Positions 52,701 to 61,568 of a DNA stretch of 64,000 bases are shown here, piece after piece. How positions within the stretch are numbered: the first letter of the stretch is position 1; each line of letters opens with the position of its first letter. Origin of the DNA: Gordionus sp. m RMFG-2023 (lineage: Eukaryota > Nematomorpha > Gordioida > Chordodea > Parachordodidae); the NCBI RefSeq assembly GCF_954871325.1, contig NC_088776.1, positions 5,959,985 to 6,023,984 on the forward strand. Reading direction: 5' to 3'. Under the pieces are notes generated by a model. That model was not told where the DNA came from, did no database searches, and saw only the letters and a list, made by a program, of their open reading frames with translations. Both the position numbers and the translations under genes were made by a program.

Positions 52701-54555
52701 GTCAAATCTATTGTGTAAAGATCTTAAATACCCCAAGAGAAAAATTATATTTCTTAGATGAAACTAAAATAAACTTGCATACCAATCTACGCCTGGGCAC
52801 CATACAATGTCCGTCCAATAATAAAAATCCCATCCTCTAAAGGTAAAATGTAAGCATACTTTGTACAATTGTAATTGGAGGGGGTAATCCATTATAAAAT
52901 AATCTAAGGAGCTTATAATGGGTTATTATTCCATGATTTTATGACAGAGCTTATCAGGGTCTTACCACCAGATGCAATTATTGTAATGGATAATGCATCT
53001 ATCCATAGAAGCTATCTTATCCATGCTTATAAAGATAGGATTGAATACCTACCACCATATTCACCTCAGCTAAATCCCATTGAAAATTTTTTTGGAGTCT
53101 TGAAATGAATATCGAGCAATCAATCCCCGCCCTAATTCGAAATTATTGGGAATATTATTCAGCTCTTACACAGATGTATTCCTTATGATTTTACAATCAC
53201 ATGCAAAGCTATTTGGAGTTGGGTTATCGCGGGCAACTGATTAATTAAGTGATCCTTATAGTTAATTTGTAATAATAATTATAATATTAACTCTTAATTT
53301 CTAATAAGCTACCATCATCAAATTCGTGGAACAATGGAACATTTTGATAAATTATAATTATATTTTTAATGTGTCTATTATTTTATCGAAGTTATTATAA
53401 AAATTTATAGTATTATCATATTTTTATCGAAATAAATGGATACAAAATTACAAAATATATAACATTTTAAGAAATTCTAAAATATTTATATCAAAAAGAC
53501 TTTTTATAAAAAAATGATTTAGAATTGGATAAAATTTAATCAAAAATCTTACTTGAGTTCTCAAAGAAGATCGAAAAAATTTCCCATTGCTCATCACAAA
53601 TTATATATTTACAACATAATTTCTTTTTATTATTTAAAAACGATTAATCTTGTTAACTAATTGCTTGTCCATATTTAATTTCAATATGTATTAAATTAAA
53701 TCTTATTATGTTTACCACCTTTTATTGTAAATTGATTATTAACACTCGTTTCACTGTGTTATAAAGGACCTTACTCCAATTTTGCTCGAAAATGATGTAG
53801 GGTCTAAAAAACGGATCTTTAAGTACCTCTATTTTCTTTTACGTTAACATTCCTCCCTCATTAATTCAAAAGAGCCTTGAAATAATTTCTTCAATTTTTT
53901 TAAGGGCTTGATGGTAGATGAAAACGGTGCTCGTAATGACGTACACGGCGTACATTCTTTTCAAGATATATTACCCCCTTGCCTTTATAGATTACCTACA
54001 CTCCCACCTTTCTTCAAGGAAATCGCAAATCATTCCAACGCCAACACTCCCGTGATAGATAAAATTTTCGCTTACTCCCTAAGGTTTCCTACCTTGTCTA
54101 TATCAAATGATGTCGTCAAAAATTTCCGGCTAGAACTACACCTTTCAAATTTATCTCAGACAGTTTCCCTTTACATCGATATAAGCGTATCAGAGCCTAA
54201 CCCAAATCTATCCAACGGTTCCTTCCTTTACACCTGGGTAGGCAAGACCCGTCACGAAAATATTCATCTACCTCCATTGGCGATCGTCGATATCCCTTTA
54301 CGCGCTGCCCTGATAATTAGAGAGTATTCATCAATCTCACAATTTTCTACCTCGTGGAGGAATACCTTAAAAATCGAAAATATTCACCTTGACCTGAAGG
54401 CTTTCGACGCCAATAACAAAGGCGGGAGGATTGTAAACATCGGAAAAATTTCCGTTGGAGAAGTGGCTATTGACGCGTCCTCCGGAATGGGAGAAGCTAA
54501 TAACGTCGAGAGCGAGTACTCTCTGTGCAATTCGTGCTTTGTGCAAATTGAGTAG
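24091..54555 (+). CDS. TRAPPC8: TRAPPC8 (trafficking protein particle complex subunit 8), whole gene
   Basis: TRAPPC8 is a large scaffold subunit of the metazoan TRAPP III complex, which activates Rab GTPases at ER-Golgi and autophagy membranes. I traced 28 exons whose phases agree at every junction and total 5,091 coding bases (1,696 residues; human is about 1,435). Alignment from memory with human runs from end to end: MAKC at the start for MAQC, TPWFDDYRNTFF for TPWFESYRETFL, ISATKKWFS for FSATKKWFS, AYSLYHTAKKDF for AYSCYHTAKKDF, NPMIRKYGFHLILAG for SPMVRKYAFHMILAG, and GSFLYTWVGKTRHE for GSFTWLGQTQYK near the C-terminus. Extra length comes from Asn/Ser-rich inserts. Intron lengths range from 37 nt to 8,027 nt. 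Exons are listed in the three block entries. A polyadenylation signal follows at 54702. Confidence 0.93.
26375..27443 (-). mobile_element. Internally deleted hAT with GAACGCGTTC-rich ends
   Basis: The terminal repeats TAGTGCTGTAAAC and GTTTACGATACTA are flanked by exact 8-bp duplications TAAATTAG (26367-26374 and 27444-27451). Both subterminal regions are packed with the palindrome GAACGCGTTC or near copies, about four to six on each side, which are likely transposase-binding sites. On the minus strand at 26815-27015 the start of a transposase survives: DINISSSDSENQNS, then LPWLKYQKYF and CPKSIISLSTSSSNLKRHL, the layout of a BED zinc finger. The catalytic part is gone. Confidence 0.88.
31426..33363 (+). 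mobile_element. Merlin (IS1016/ISXO2-like) transposon arranged as a large palindrome
   Basis: A 1,938-bp element starts GTTGCAGCTTTTCTCGG and ends CCGAGAGATACAGCAACCG, with GTGCTAT duplicated at 31419-31425 and 33364-33370. Inverted arms of roughly 720-915 bp run inwards to about 32340 and 32645, leaving a 300-bp centre that carries the catalytic core. The left arm is the reverse complement of the transposase 3' part, plus about 150-190 extra bases at 31930-32090. G-runs sit just inside both ends. It lies in TRAPPC8 intron 7. Confidence 0.88.
32365..32970 (+). pseudogene. Merlin transposase (DDE, ISXO2-like), with spliceosomal intron
   Basis: The core reads RVIEIDETNVWKRKYNRDLH (first Asp), ILIIGGMCRETDE, then MIMTDSCLGY (second Asp). 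A GTATGTAAAT donor at 32650 and a CTTAG acceptor ending at 32711 remove 62 bases and continue in frame into NRLERTNYFHYRINHSRNFV, DPNDRSIHT and VERLWRDLKANYKRHGNW (Glu of the triad). One stop interrupts the reading frame between HT and KVERLW. In the inverted left arm (minus strand, about 32100-32280) the same block reads HTQKVERLWGDLKAN without that stop. Confidence 0.85.
33745..38789 (+). CDS. TRAPPC8: TRAPPC8 exons 8-13 (middle block)
   Basis: The exons are 33745-34035, 34884-35008, 35733-35883, 37908-38008, 38154-38322 and 38680-38789. They encode LTEFCLKGLFPWAERQMRLW, then SRRGLHKSFISATKKWF, LELQTRQLADLSFLF with AYSLYHTAKKDF, EMAGISSYMLG with FHYLDSAINTY, TSEESDLRSALFLEQSA, and NPMIRKYGFHLILAGNKYF. 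This is the alpha-solenoid (TPR-like) part of the protein. The junction of 35883 to 37908 restores ..AGAV|EMAGIS.., matching human AGALEMAAVS. The first 60 residues of exon 8 are Asn/Asp-rich and not conserved. Confidence 0.92.
34556..34750. mobile_element. Degenerate TA-MITE relative
   Basis: It shares the GAGCCGATTTTAAAAAACC arm and the central GGGCACAAAGGTTTCGACA/AGGCAAAAAAATTTTGGC blocks with the MITE family, but the outer ends are not recognisable. It lies in TRAPPC8 intron 8. Confidence 0.45.
35924..36110. mobile_element. Diverged TA-MITE copy
   Basis: The arms GCCGGTTTTTGAAAACGGCT and TGACCGTTTTTAGAAAAACC are separated by the family's CCATCTATGGACAAAATTTT loop. It lies in TRAPPC8 intron 10. 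Confidence 0.6.
36752..37026. mobile_element. TA-MITE copy interrupted by another MITE
   Basis: The left arm GTTGTTAAATAGCACAC and right end TTAAACAACACTA bracket the family loop (CATCCATGAGCAAGATCTTC). A second palindromic element occupies 36890-37015 inside it. Confidence 0.65.
36890..37015. mobile_element. Short palindromic MITE, ACCTTGAATTCAT ends
   Basis: A 126-bp element with ends ACCTTGAATTCATATTGGCG and GCGCCGCCATGAATTCAAGGT, flanked by TA on both sides. It is inserted in the TA-MITE above, so it is the younger of the two. CpG-containing GGCGCGAT sits in each arm. Confidence 0.75.
37469..37690 (+). other. Unexplained higher-GC ORF inside TRAPPC8 intron 10
   Basis: Both strands are open here (73 codons plus, 71 minus), and GC content is clearly above the surrounding intron from about 37240 to 37680. 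The plus frame reads ALSSPDDKEEQCSEIGSKFD and ILPGGGIFFLAEKQDSLG, after an acceptor-like TTTTCTTAG at 37451-37459. It is not part of TRAPPC8 in other animals as I recall it, and the conserved junction skips it. It may be a transposon relic or an alternative exon. Confidence 0.25.
39650..40845 (-). pseudogene. LINE ORF C-terminus with zinc knuckle and restriction-like endonuclease
   Basis: The 377-codon ORF starts at 40783, and the same frame reads back to about 40845 (TTLDGLHHLGAPVGG). It contains the post-RT region (LPSHKAFFLVKFFFNIPRIL, then ASLPTKMGGLGFRS). A Cys/His cluster follows, CSGCRSAILGNGRHSFHC (CX2C, then HX3C), then KRPDGISKIPW and LVWDYSCIDPLAPSN, whose PD and D fit a PD-(D/E)XK nuclease as in early-branching LINEs. 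This C-terminal module is widespread in cnidarian, sponge and amphioxus LINE-like ORFs as I recall. The catalytic reverse transcriptase itself is missing, so the copy is 5'-truncated. Confidence 0.75.
40865..41475 (+). pseudogene. Second LINE C-terminus, inverted copy
   Basis: It carries the same module as the minus copy: VLEPSGLFRSD-like text, KRPDVISQIPWKRGQFLVWD, then IAKYSEISQEYIFIPII, MELGSHIR and, after a stop, LTGEPREGFFFLRQRLAIAI. The PDG motif reads PDV here. The 104-codon ORF at 41044-41358 is the longest open part. Confidence 0.7.
41932..54555 (+). CDS. TRAPPC8: TRAPPC8 exons 14-28 (C-terminal block)
   Basis: The exons are 41932-42102, 42369-42624, 43470-43584 (or 43578), 43764-43976, 44208-44384, 44721-44869, 46406-46465, 46605-46836, 47336-47466, 47803-48268, 49154-49340, 50362-50491, 51154-51256, 51703-51872 and 53905-54555. 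They encode GLRCYNLARNIFKDTQGW, then IDVPIQNTYKLPLVLSGLQL, TPGKIGYFRIDGFKYRL, YSIDKRLEFYVRPPIPFLK, KTQIVVSQLDIRDVNVFLD, VHKIILVSSSYKFLS and AISLYIHWT|GLMVDENG. These are the beta-sandwich, Ig-like segments of TRAPPC8. The last exon is the longest and carries the C-terminal domain, which ends at the TAG at 54553-54555. Confidence 0.9.
42809..42979. mobile_element. TA-MITE copy with clear TA duplication
   Basis: TA, then GTGTTGTTAAAAGGCCCG, and at the other end CCGTTTAACAACAC, then TA. The interior is shorter than in the 19712 copy. It lies in TRAPPC8 intron 15. Confidence 0.8.
45041..45360. mobile_element. Palindromic MITE, AATAATACCTAGACTGA ends
   Basis: Both ends read TATAATAATACCTAGACTGA inwards, followed by GCATTCAT, CAGCTGG and CCATCTTGGTTACCC or CCATTTTGGTAACCC in the arms. 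The element is about 320 bp. It lies in TRAPPC8 intron 19. Confidence 0.8.
46113..46370. mobile_element. Second copy of the AATAATACCT MITE, inverted relative to the first
   Basis: It starts TAATAATACCTGGACTGGCA and matches the reverse complement of the 45041-45360 copy, including AATCAGCTGGATCCCCCATT and ATGATCAGGCAATTCTTTA. The right end is eroded. It ends about 36 bases before TRAPPC8 exon 20 (46406). Confidence 0.75.
48410..48700 (+). other. 96-codon ORF in TRAPPC8 intron 23, probably not an exon
   Basis: The ORF has plausible composition, but exon 23 (ending 48268, phase 1) joins exon 24 (49154) directly in phase and gives a continuous match to human TRAPPC8. A cassette exon cannot be excluded. 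Confidence 0.25.
49492..49646. mobile_element. hAT MITE, CAGAGTTGTTAAA ends
   Basis: A 155-bp element with ends CAGAGTTGTTAAAAGATA and CCTTTAACAACTCTG. Exact 8-bp duplications GTAGTGAT lie at 49484-49491 and 49647-49654. The interior is a run of ATCTAGATACAGATA-like repeats. It lies in TRAPPC8 intron 24. Its end resembles that of the larger hAT at 55408-56477. Confidence 0.9.
49668..49870. mobile_element. TA-MITE copy, diverged
   Basis: The arms AACCGACTTTTTAAAACGGC and TAGCCGTTTTAAAAAATCGG surround the CCATCTATGAGCAAAGTCTT loop. The extreme ends are lost. Confidence 0.6.
52072..53756 (+). mobile_element. IS630/Tc1-type DNA transposon with long TIRs
   Basis: Terminal inverted repeats of about 115 bp are easily aligned: left CAGTGAAGAAACGAGTGTTA, right in reverse CAGTGAAACGAGTGTTAATA, both continuing through ACAATAAAAGG and GGTAAA. 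TA precedes the left end and TG follows the right, consistent with a decayed TA duplication. It is inserted in TRAPPC8 intron 27 in sense orientation and carries a broken transposase. Confidence 0.85.
52287..53107 (+). pseudogene. IS630/Tc1-type transposase
   Basis: The N-terminal part has an ATG at 52287 and a 76-codon ORF from 52426 with a helix-turn-helix look (IKDIAKYDEVSTASIHKVRR). The DDE core follows in pieces: REKLYFLDETKINLHTN (first Asp), IIVMDNASIHRSYLIHAY (second Asp), and EYLPPYSPQLNPIENFFGVL (Glu). Only 30 residues separate the second Asp from the Glu, against 34 in classic Tc1. Several stops lie between the blocks. Confidence 0.8.
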
Positions 54556-54701
54556 CAATTTTTGTCGAAATTTGTCTTTGTTTAAAATCCGAGCGAGTTA
54601 CAAAAGTGAGAGAAAGGAAGAAAAACGCGCATAGAAAATCGTTTATTTATACAAAATTACACCATAATTTATTTGTGTAAGGATAACGCGCCAAAAATTT
54701 T

Positions 54702-54707
54702 AATAAA
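54702..54707 (+). terminator. Polyadenylation signal of TRAPPC8
   Basis: AATAAA lies 147 bases after the TRAPPC8 stop codon, in AT-rich DNA. It is the first such hexamer downstream that I noticed, and it is inferred from position only. Confidence 0.5.
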
Positions 54708-55407
54708 CGAGAAAATTATAATTATTGAACATTTTGCATTCCCATTTATTTATACGTTTAATTTATTGGTCCGAAATAAAATATCATGTGAAATTTTTTT
54801 TTTTAAAACTCAATAAAACATTTTTAAAAAGAAAATAGGATTATCTCATGAAACTCTATTTTAATATGAATTTTTAAAGTCTTATTTGTACATTTAAATT
54901 TTTAACCTTTACGGAACAAGGTCAAGGGAGGAAGATAATATTTTTTGAGTTAAATCTTTTTTTTCTAATGATATATCCCTTTCACTATCTAAAATATTAC
55001 CCATCTAGACTGCGGGTGAATTCGACCTTTCTTGCCATTTTTTGGAAAACGATTAATTAATATTTTGCCAAGTGGTTCTCCTTTTGGGGAAGCTTATAAG
55101 GGCATTTTAACGTTCCTGCTCCATTTCGGCCAAAAAAAAATATGTTCCATTCCATGTGTTATTCCTAAAATAAATATCTATTTTATTTTTAAAATATACA
55201 AATTTTATTCACTGATTTTTATTAAATCAATTAAAATCTAAGCATTTATTTGATATAATCTTTCAAAATTATCATAAAAATTTGAGGGTTAAAAACACCT
55301 TTCAACTAGTTTTGTTAAAAAAGCCGGATTTGGGTCGATTTTTAAAACGGCCCCATTAAGATTTTACAGTTTTGCTAAAAAATAACTGTAACTAGTTTTA
55401 TTTTAAA
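54708..55407. other. Intergenic, half of a TA-MITE
   Basis: At about 55311-55365 a GTTTTGTTAAAAAAGCCGG and GATTTTTAAAACGGCC arm resembles the left half of the TA-MITE. Nothing else is recognised. Confidence 0.4.
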
Positions 55408-56477
55408 CAGAATTGTTAACGCTCCTTTTTAAATGCAGCTAGCTCCCGCTCTTGCTCCTACCTTCTCCAAAGAGGTTAGCTCCCACTCCCGCTACTACAT
55501 TTTTAAAAGGAGCTAGCTCCCGCTCCAAGTAATATAGTGCCGCTCCTTTGATTTTCATTTTTTTTAGAAGGTATACAAAACAAAATCATATTTTTATAAT
55601 ATTAAATGATATATCAAAATATTTGTAACTTTTATTAGCTTTTAAAAGTAATAAATTTTCTAAATTAGAATCTTACAAACATCCACGCCTCTCCCCTAAG
55701 ACCTGTTTTGCAATGGTAAATAGGCACTCCACAGGAGCACTAGGGGGAAGCGGGGTATTGTATTTTATAAAGATATTTTTTTAATTCAGGGAATTTATCA
55801 AAAATAGTAATTTTGGTATCAATATTTAAAAAATATTTGTCCAATATATTATCTTCCTGATGATCAATTTCATGGAATCCAAAAAAAATTTCCAAATCAA
55901 TTTGTATTTAAGAGAAAGATTTTTTACTTTTAAGTGCTTTTTTAGATTGAAGCTGCTCACTTTTGAAAATTATATATTATTTAAACACAAAAGACATTTT
56001 GCCCTTAAATTTGTTTGATCATTTGGATCAACATCTTTTAGAAGTTTAAAATATTTTTTGTATGATGGAAATGGAAATTCGATTTATTCATCTATGATCT
56101 CTAAATCCATAATATAAAACTATTTTTTAATTATATATCTATAAAATGAATATTAATTAATTTGACTTTCCGAAAAATTTTCAATATAAAAAGGAAATGT
56201 TTAATATTTAAAATGATTAGATGAGTAACCAATATAAAACTCGGCTAAACATTTAATAATGGATAAATTTAAATTAAATAAAATTTCATTTTTGTTGAAT
56301 TTTAATTAATAAATATTGTTAATATTTAAAAAATAATTCAATTTATACATTTAATTTAAAGGAGAGGTGGAGTGGCGCTCCTCCACTCCAGCCCTAAAAG
56401 GAGCTATTCCCGCTCCCACTCCCCAATTTTGAAAAAATGTGGTGGCGCTCCAGGAGCGCTGCTCCTTAACAACTCTG
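55408..56477 (-). mobile_element. Internally deleted hAT, CAGAATTGTTAA ends
   Basis: Ends CAGAATTGTTAACGCTCC and GGAGCGCTGCTCCTTAACAACTCTG-like (last 12 bases TAACAACTCTG with the preceding CT). Exact 8-bp duplications ATTTTAAA lie at 55400-55407 and 56478-56485. The subterminal regions are full of GGAGC/GCTCC motifs (AGCTAGCTCCCGCTCC and relatives). On the minus strand a BED-finger remnant (SYKKYFKLLKDVD, CLLC, NLKKHLK) lies near 55930-56090, and a hATC remnant ([20 protein letters not shown]) near 55680-55770. Confidence 0.9.
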
Positions 56478-56485
56478 ATTTTAAA

Positions 56486-57962
56486 AATTACTAGTTATAT
56501 TTTTGAAATGTAACTGCCAAAAGTAACTAATTACTTTTAAAAATATGTATGTATAAATCTAAATAATATATTCAAATAATTAATTTTATTTTTAATATGT
56601 TATAAATTAAATTTATTAATTTAAAATTTTGTTTAGGCTGCGTCCAAAATCTTAAAAATATAAATAAATAAATTTTGAAGAAAAAAATAACATAAGCTAT
56701 TTTTAATGTAAAATAAAATGATGTCCAATTTCATTTTTCGGTATTTATAAAAATTTATTTTTTTAAAAAAATAATAATAAAAAATAAATTCGAATAAAAA
56801 TTTATTTTTGAAATTTTTATAAAAAAATTAGTAAGTACAATTTTTAATGCTGTTAATTTTTATTAATCCAAACGATTTTAACCTTTTATATTAATATATT
56901 TTTTAGTATCAGAATATAATTTTATGGAAAGCATAAGAATGCACAGGAACCTCTGGTACAAAAATGACTTAAAATTCAGAGATTTTGTAGAAAATAGGAA
57001 AATTTGGGAGGAAATTGGAAAAACATCTAACATTATGATCACTATGTTCAGTCCCTTCAAATATTATATAATAAATAACTAATAATTGAATCATATCAAG
57101 CATTTAAAATATTTTTATTTTTTAAAACTTAAATGTGTCCAAAGTGTTTTGTTATTAATTTGCAAAAATTTTAGAATTTTAAGGATTTTTTAAAAACATT
57201 TTTGATACAGCCTTAAGTATCTGATTGTGTTCGCAAAGGATATTCAACAAGTAATATAATTTCCTGTCCAAATAGATTTTCGTTTCTTAAATTATTACAT
57301 TGCTGGGTTTCATAATTTTGTAACCAATTTCAAGTAATAAACCTATTTTTTAATATTATATTTCTTTACAAATTTAGCACAATGTATTCCATATTTTTTG
57401 CCCTCAAGTTGCTGGCAATATAACATGTATTATTTTTATATTTTATTAAATTAGATCATAAAACTTAGAAGGAAAGATAAAGACTTAGATTATTTCAGAA
57501 TTAAATAATTTTTGTATAAAATACTAAATTAGTAATCATTACTTACTAACAAGGAAAGACAAAGACTATGAAAGAAAAACAAAATAGATATCAAATATCA
57601 TTTCCTTCAACAAGAGATTAATCAAATACCCTTCATTCTATAAGCTAATATGTTTTTAAAAAATGGGGAATTATCTAGAGTACTTTTGTCCTGGTCCTCT
57701 TGTCAAGGATTTTTTTGCCTTCTAAAAAAATAGGTAAATTCTATGATCTAAAGTGTTTTTCAAATTATACACTAGGATACATATATAATTAAATAAGAAA
57801 TAATTTTTTCTAATACCCTTACTCTCATTATCACAATTTTTTTGATAAAAAAGACTCCAAAATTATACAGAAATATTTGCAACAACTGCATAAATATATA
57901 TTATATTTGCAAATATTTGAGTTAAAAAAACATTAATTCTTAATACAAATCATAACCTCAAG
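56486..57962. other. Intergenic, no gene recognised
   Basis: AT-rich DNA. Stretches near 56490-56550 (AACTAGTTA and TTTTGAAATGTAACTG-like) reappear at 60740-60790, suggesting that an older element was split by the hAT at 57963. Confidence 0.4.
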
Positions 57963-58531
57963 TAGGGCTGGGAACCAATAGTAAAAACCCAATATTAACA
58001 AAATATTGTATTGGTATTGGAATTGGGTGTAAAATATTGGTATTGGTTTAAACAATATTTTCTATTTCTTGTATTGGTATTGCTATTGGTATTAGTTTAT
58101 ATTGGTAACTATTGGTTTATATTGGTATTGGTTTAAATTCAAATTACAAATTAAAAAAATAGAAATAGTGATTATAAAACCCTTAATTTCTAATTTTAAA
58201 TAAACATGGGGAAAAAAATAATGATACCATAAAATCAGGGCTAAGAACCAACTCTTAAAATTTTACTGAATTCAAATTCTTTTTTTAAATTAGGAATTTA
58301 TTAGACGATGTGAATATAAAAAATTTTGATTTAATCATGTATTTTTTGTATCAACAATAATAAACGTTTTGATTTTGAACCATTTTATTTATCACAAAGA
58401 ACATAGCAAAATAAGTAAACTAAAAATGTAACATAACTGTCTATTTATACAAAATATAATGCAAAAGAATGATATAATTTTAATATAAGGGAAATAATTT
58501 TATGTATTTAAGAAGAATCTTGCATGCGCAT

Positions 58532-59299
58532 TCAACATTTTAGGCACAGGCAAGCTTGTATAGTATGCTCATCTAGTGAACAACGTTGGTCTGTTATAAC
58601 ATACAATCCTTCTGAAAAAGCCCTTTCAGAGCTAGATGAGGTGGCCGGAATTGCTAGATAATCTCTGGCAAATTTTGATAATACTGGATATCTATTTTTA
58701 TTTAATTTCCACCAATCTAATGGATTTGTATCATTGGAAATTATGGCTTCATCTACGTATTTACTTATTTCTAAGTTGTTATTATTATGAGGTTTCACCT
58801 GATAAATTTTGTCATAAAAGGACAATTTTTTGTTATTTTGTGCTTCATTTGTAAGTTCCGCTGAATTGTTATTATTTATTTTATAAATATTGTATTCATT
58901 AGTAAGATATCCAATAAGAGTTTCCATATTATTATGCTTTAATAAATGACTTGATAGTTTAAATCTTGGGTCAATCATTGTTGAAATAATAAAGAGGTGT
59001 TTATTAAAATTAAGTTTTGAGGCAGCTAAAGAAGCTGTCTTTAAAATAGCATTAGGATTATTATTATAACTCTCCACATGCTCAAAAATACTGGAATATA
59101 AAGGACTAATTGTTGAAATTGATGGAGTATTAGCACATGAGGACATTTCTGTAGCAAAATTAAATGGTTCCAGAAATTCTCGGTATATTTCTATATTATT
59201 CCATGCTAAGGCACTAATATAATTTTCTTGATTGGTATTTTGTAAATGATTAGTATATGTTGTCCAATAGGGTTTGAGCAATATTGCTCTTTCAAGCAT
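58532..59299 (-). CDS. hAT transposase, C-terminal 255 codons
   Basis: An open frame contains the end of the hAT catalytic fold and the complete hATC dimerization domain: FIISTMIDPRFKL at about residues 104-116, NPLDWWKLNKNRYPVLSKFA at about 190-209, then ATSSSSERAFSEG and the closing RCSLDEHTIQACLCLK. This is the pattern of Activator/ZBED-type transposases. The true start lies further upstream in the same strand (see the 59526-59765 ORF), so the first Met is internal. Cut-and-paste transposition is the family role. The gene as a whole is probably inactive. Confidence 0.9.
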   Translation of the reverse strand: MLERAILLKPYWTTYTNHLQNTNQENYISALAWNNIEIYREFLEPFNFATEMSSCANTPSISTISPLYSSIFEHVESYNNNPNAILKTASLAASKLNFNKHLFIISTMIDPRFKLSSHLLKHNNMETLIGYLTNEYNIYKINNNNSAELTNEAQNNKKLSFYDKIYQVKPHNNNNLEISKYVDEAIISNDTNPLDWWKLNKNRYPVLSKFARDYLAIPATSSSSERAFSEGLYVITDQRCSLDEHTIQACLCLKC

Positions 59300-59525
59300 T
59301 TGGTATGTTGAATATTAACGTGTTGGTATATCCAAAATTGGGTGAGGAAATTTTAAGTGTGGATTTTTTTCAAGATATATTTTTTCGAGTTTATTAAATT
59401 TAGATATAGAAAGTTTAAAAAATTTTTAAAAATTTCTTATTTTTTTTAAGTTGTATTTAAGGGTTCCAATGCAGCCACCAGCCAAATGTATAATATGGCA
59501 AAAGCATTTGCACACATTATCAAAA

Positions 59526-60260
59526 TTATCTTTGTTTTAAAATTTTTAGAAATGCTAAATTATTACTTGCATTGTCTAATGTAATGCAAAAAAAATCAAT
59601 TTCAAATTTTACTTTTAATACAGAATTAAAAATATTAATAGAATTATGTGCTGATTTAAAAGTAAAAAAATCTAATAAATGATTATTTAATTTAAAATCA
59701 TTATCAATATAATGAATTGTTATTCCCATAAAGGGTATTTTATTTGGAGAGGACCAAATGTCCATTGTTAAGGAAAATTTAGATGTAATGTTAGAAAGTA
59801 CAGAATTTAAATTGATAAAAGAACTGATAATGTTTCATAATTTATATTTTTAGTGTTTTTCTAGTAACTAATGTTAGTGAAGGGTTACAATATGCTAGTA
59901 AATTTTTAAAAGTGATATCCCTATTGAAAAGGCTAAATTATTTTGAATGAAAAAGTTTATAATTAAATTATTTAATTAGCTTTATTATTTATATTATTAA
60001 GTAAAAATGATTTTATTGTCTTAATTTTTTTACAGCCAATATTTATTTGCTCACATTTCTTATATAATGTTGGGTGGATATTTTTAAGATGTGTCCATAA
60101 TCCTGAGGTTCCAAAATTGGGAAGTGATATTTTTTTTTACATTTATTACAAATTGCCTTTTATTATTATCACAAGTAGTATAAAATTCCCAGATTTTTGC
60201 TGAATTTCGTCTTTTATTAGATATTGATAATTCTTCTTGTTCATTATCGCTATTATTATT
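59526..60260 (-). pseudogene. hAT transposase N-terminal part with BED finger
   Basis: The 79-codon ORF at 59526-59765 (DIWSSPNKIPFMGITIHYI, then ITLDNASNN with a catalytic Asp) is the start of the RNase H-like core. Further upstream, at about 60085-60230, a BED-type zinc finger is split over two frames: KIWEFYTTCDNNKRQF and KISLPNFGTSGLWTHLKNIH. At least one indel separates them. Confidence 0.75.
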
Positions 60261-60687
60261 AGTACCAACAGCATCTATATTTATTAACTCTATTTGGTCT
60301 TCATTGATTATAATATCCTAAATAAATAGATAAAATTGATAGGTATCATGTAAAAAATTTACTTCCATAATAAACTATAATTATAAATAACAGAAATATT
60401 GATATCATAGTAGTATTTGGAAGAAATAACAGATGTAATCAGTTTTTGCAATGAAAGTAAAAAAAATACCACAATATAATTATCCGCGATAAACCCAAAT
60501 AATTATGTTATTTTTAATATTGGTATTGGTTAAAATTGTATTTAAACAATATATCAAAACCAATATATTTAGGTAATTGGTATTGGTTGTAAAAGCAATA
60601 CCAATATTTAAATATATTATGGTTTATAATGGTATTGGTATTGTAAACCAATATTATATTGGTATTGGTCCCACCCCTAACCTCAAG

Positions 60688-61560
60688 CCCATTTTAGAAT
60701 TAATAGACCATTTTAAAATTTATAAGAATTAGAAACTAACTAATAACTAGTTACTTTTGAAATATAATTGTAACTACTTATGTTTCAAAAGTAACTTTTA
60801 ACAACACTAGATTTTAGACAAAATAATAATGTAAGCTTGATGATTTTGCTCATAGTTGGCAGAAAGGCTTGGGCTTCTACTTGCCAAATATTGAGGCTTA
60901 CACAATATTATTTTTGAATTTTTAAAAATGTTATTAATATAAAATAATGATAAATTTATTTGTTATGTGAAGCAAACTAGAATTAAAGAATAAAAAGAAT
61001 ATTTAATGACAGACCGAATAGAGTGTTTACGTTTCGTTATGTAAAGCGCAAAGAATGTATCTTAAATGCTATCATGCAAATTGATAACAATGTATAAACC
61101 TTAATAAAAACATAAACTGATTTTTTTTTCGAAAACACCATTTAGGTCGCACTATTATGAATTATAAATATTATTTTTATAAAAATGTGCAATAATTGGT
61201 AATTTCGGAAATTTTCCAGTCACCAATCTCGTTCTATAATTTTGCTCGTCATTCCCAGAACGTGTTCCAAACGTTTCATTCATAAAATACTACTATAGTT
61301 GATACATTTCAATGTGAAGTAAAATCGAGTTTATAAGGTGTTTTCTTTTCGGACCATTTCACTACCTCATATAATCAATATTCATATAAAATTGCATTTT
61401 ATTTAATTTGTATATATATATATATTATTTAATCAGTTATAATACAAACGAATGTAAAAATTATTATGATTATATAAAAATAATTTACATAATTTATGTC
61501 AAAAAAGATGATATAATTGTTAATATGAAAAAATATAATAAATTCTAATTGACATTTTTG
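60688..61560. other. Intergenic, partial MITE
   Basis: A TA-MITE-like right half (GATTTTGCTCATAGTTGGCA) lies at about 60790-60930. Otherwise AT-rich with no exon seen. Confidence 0.4.
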
Positions 61561-61568
61561 TGAAACAA

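Larger units (their letters stand above)
57963..60679 (-). mobile_element. hAT (Activator-like) transposon, TIR TAGGGCTGGGAACC
   Basis: A 2,717-bp element with ends TAGGGCTGGGAACCAAT and ATTGGTCCCACCCCTA. Exact 8-bp duplications ACCTCAAG lie at 57955-57962 and 60680-60687. Both subterminal regions are dense in ATTGGTATTGG repeats (about 15 copies on the left), likely transposase-binding sites. A minus-strand transposase fills the middle. It is the most complete hAT here but its gene has a few breaks. Confidence 0.93.
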
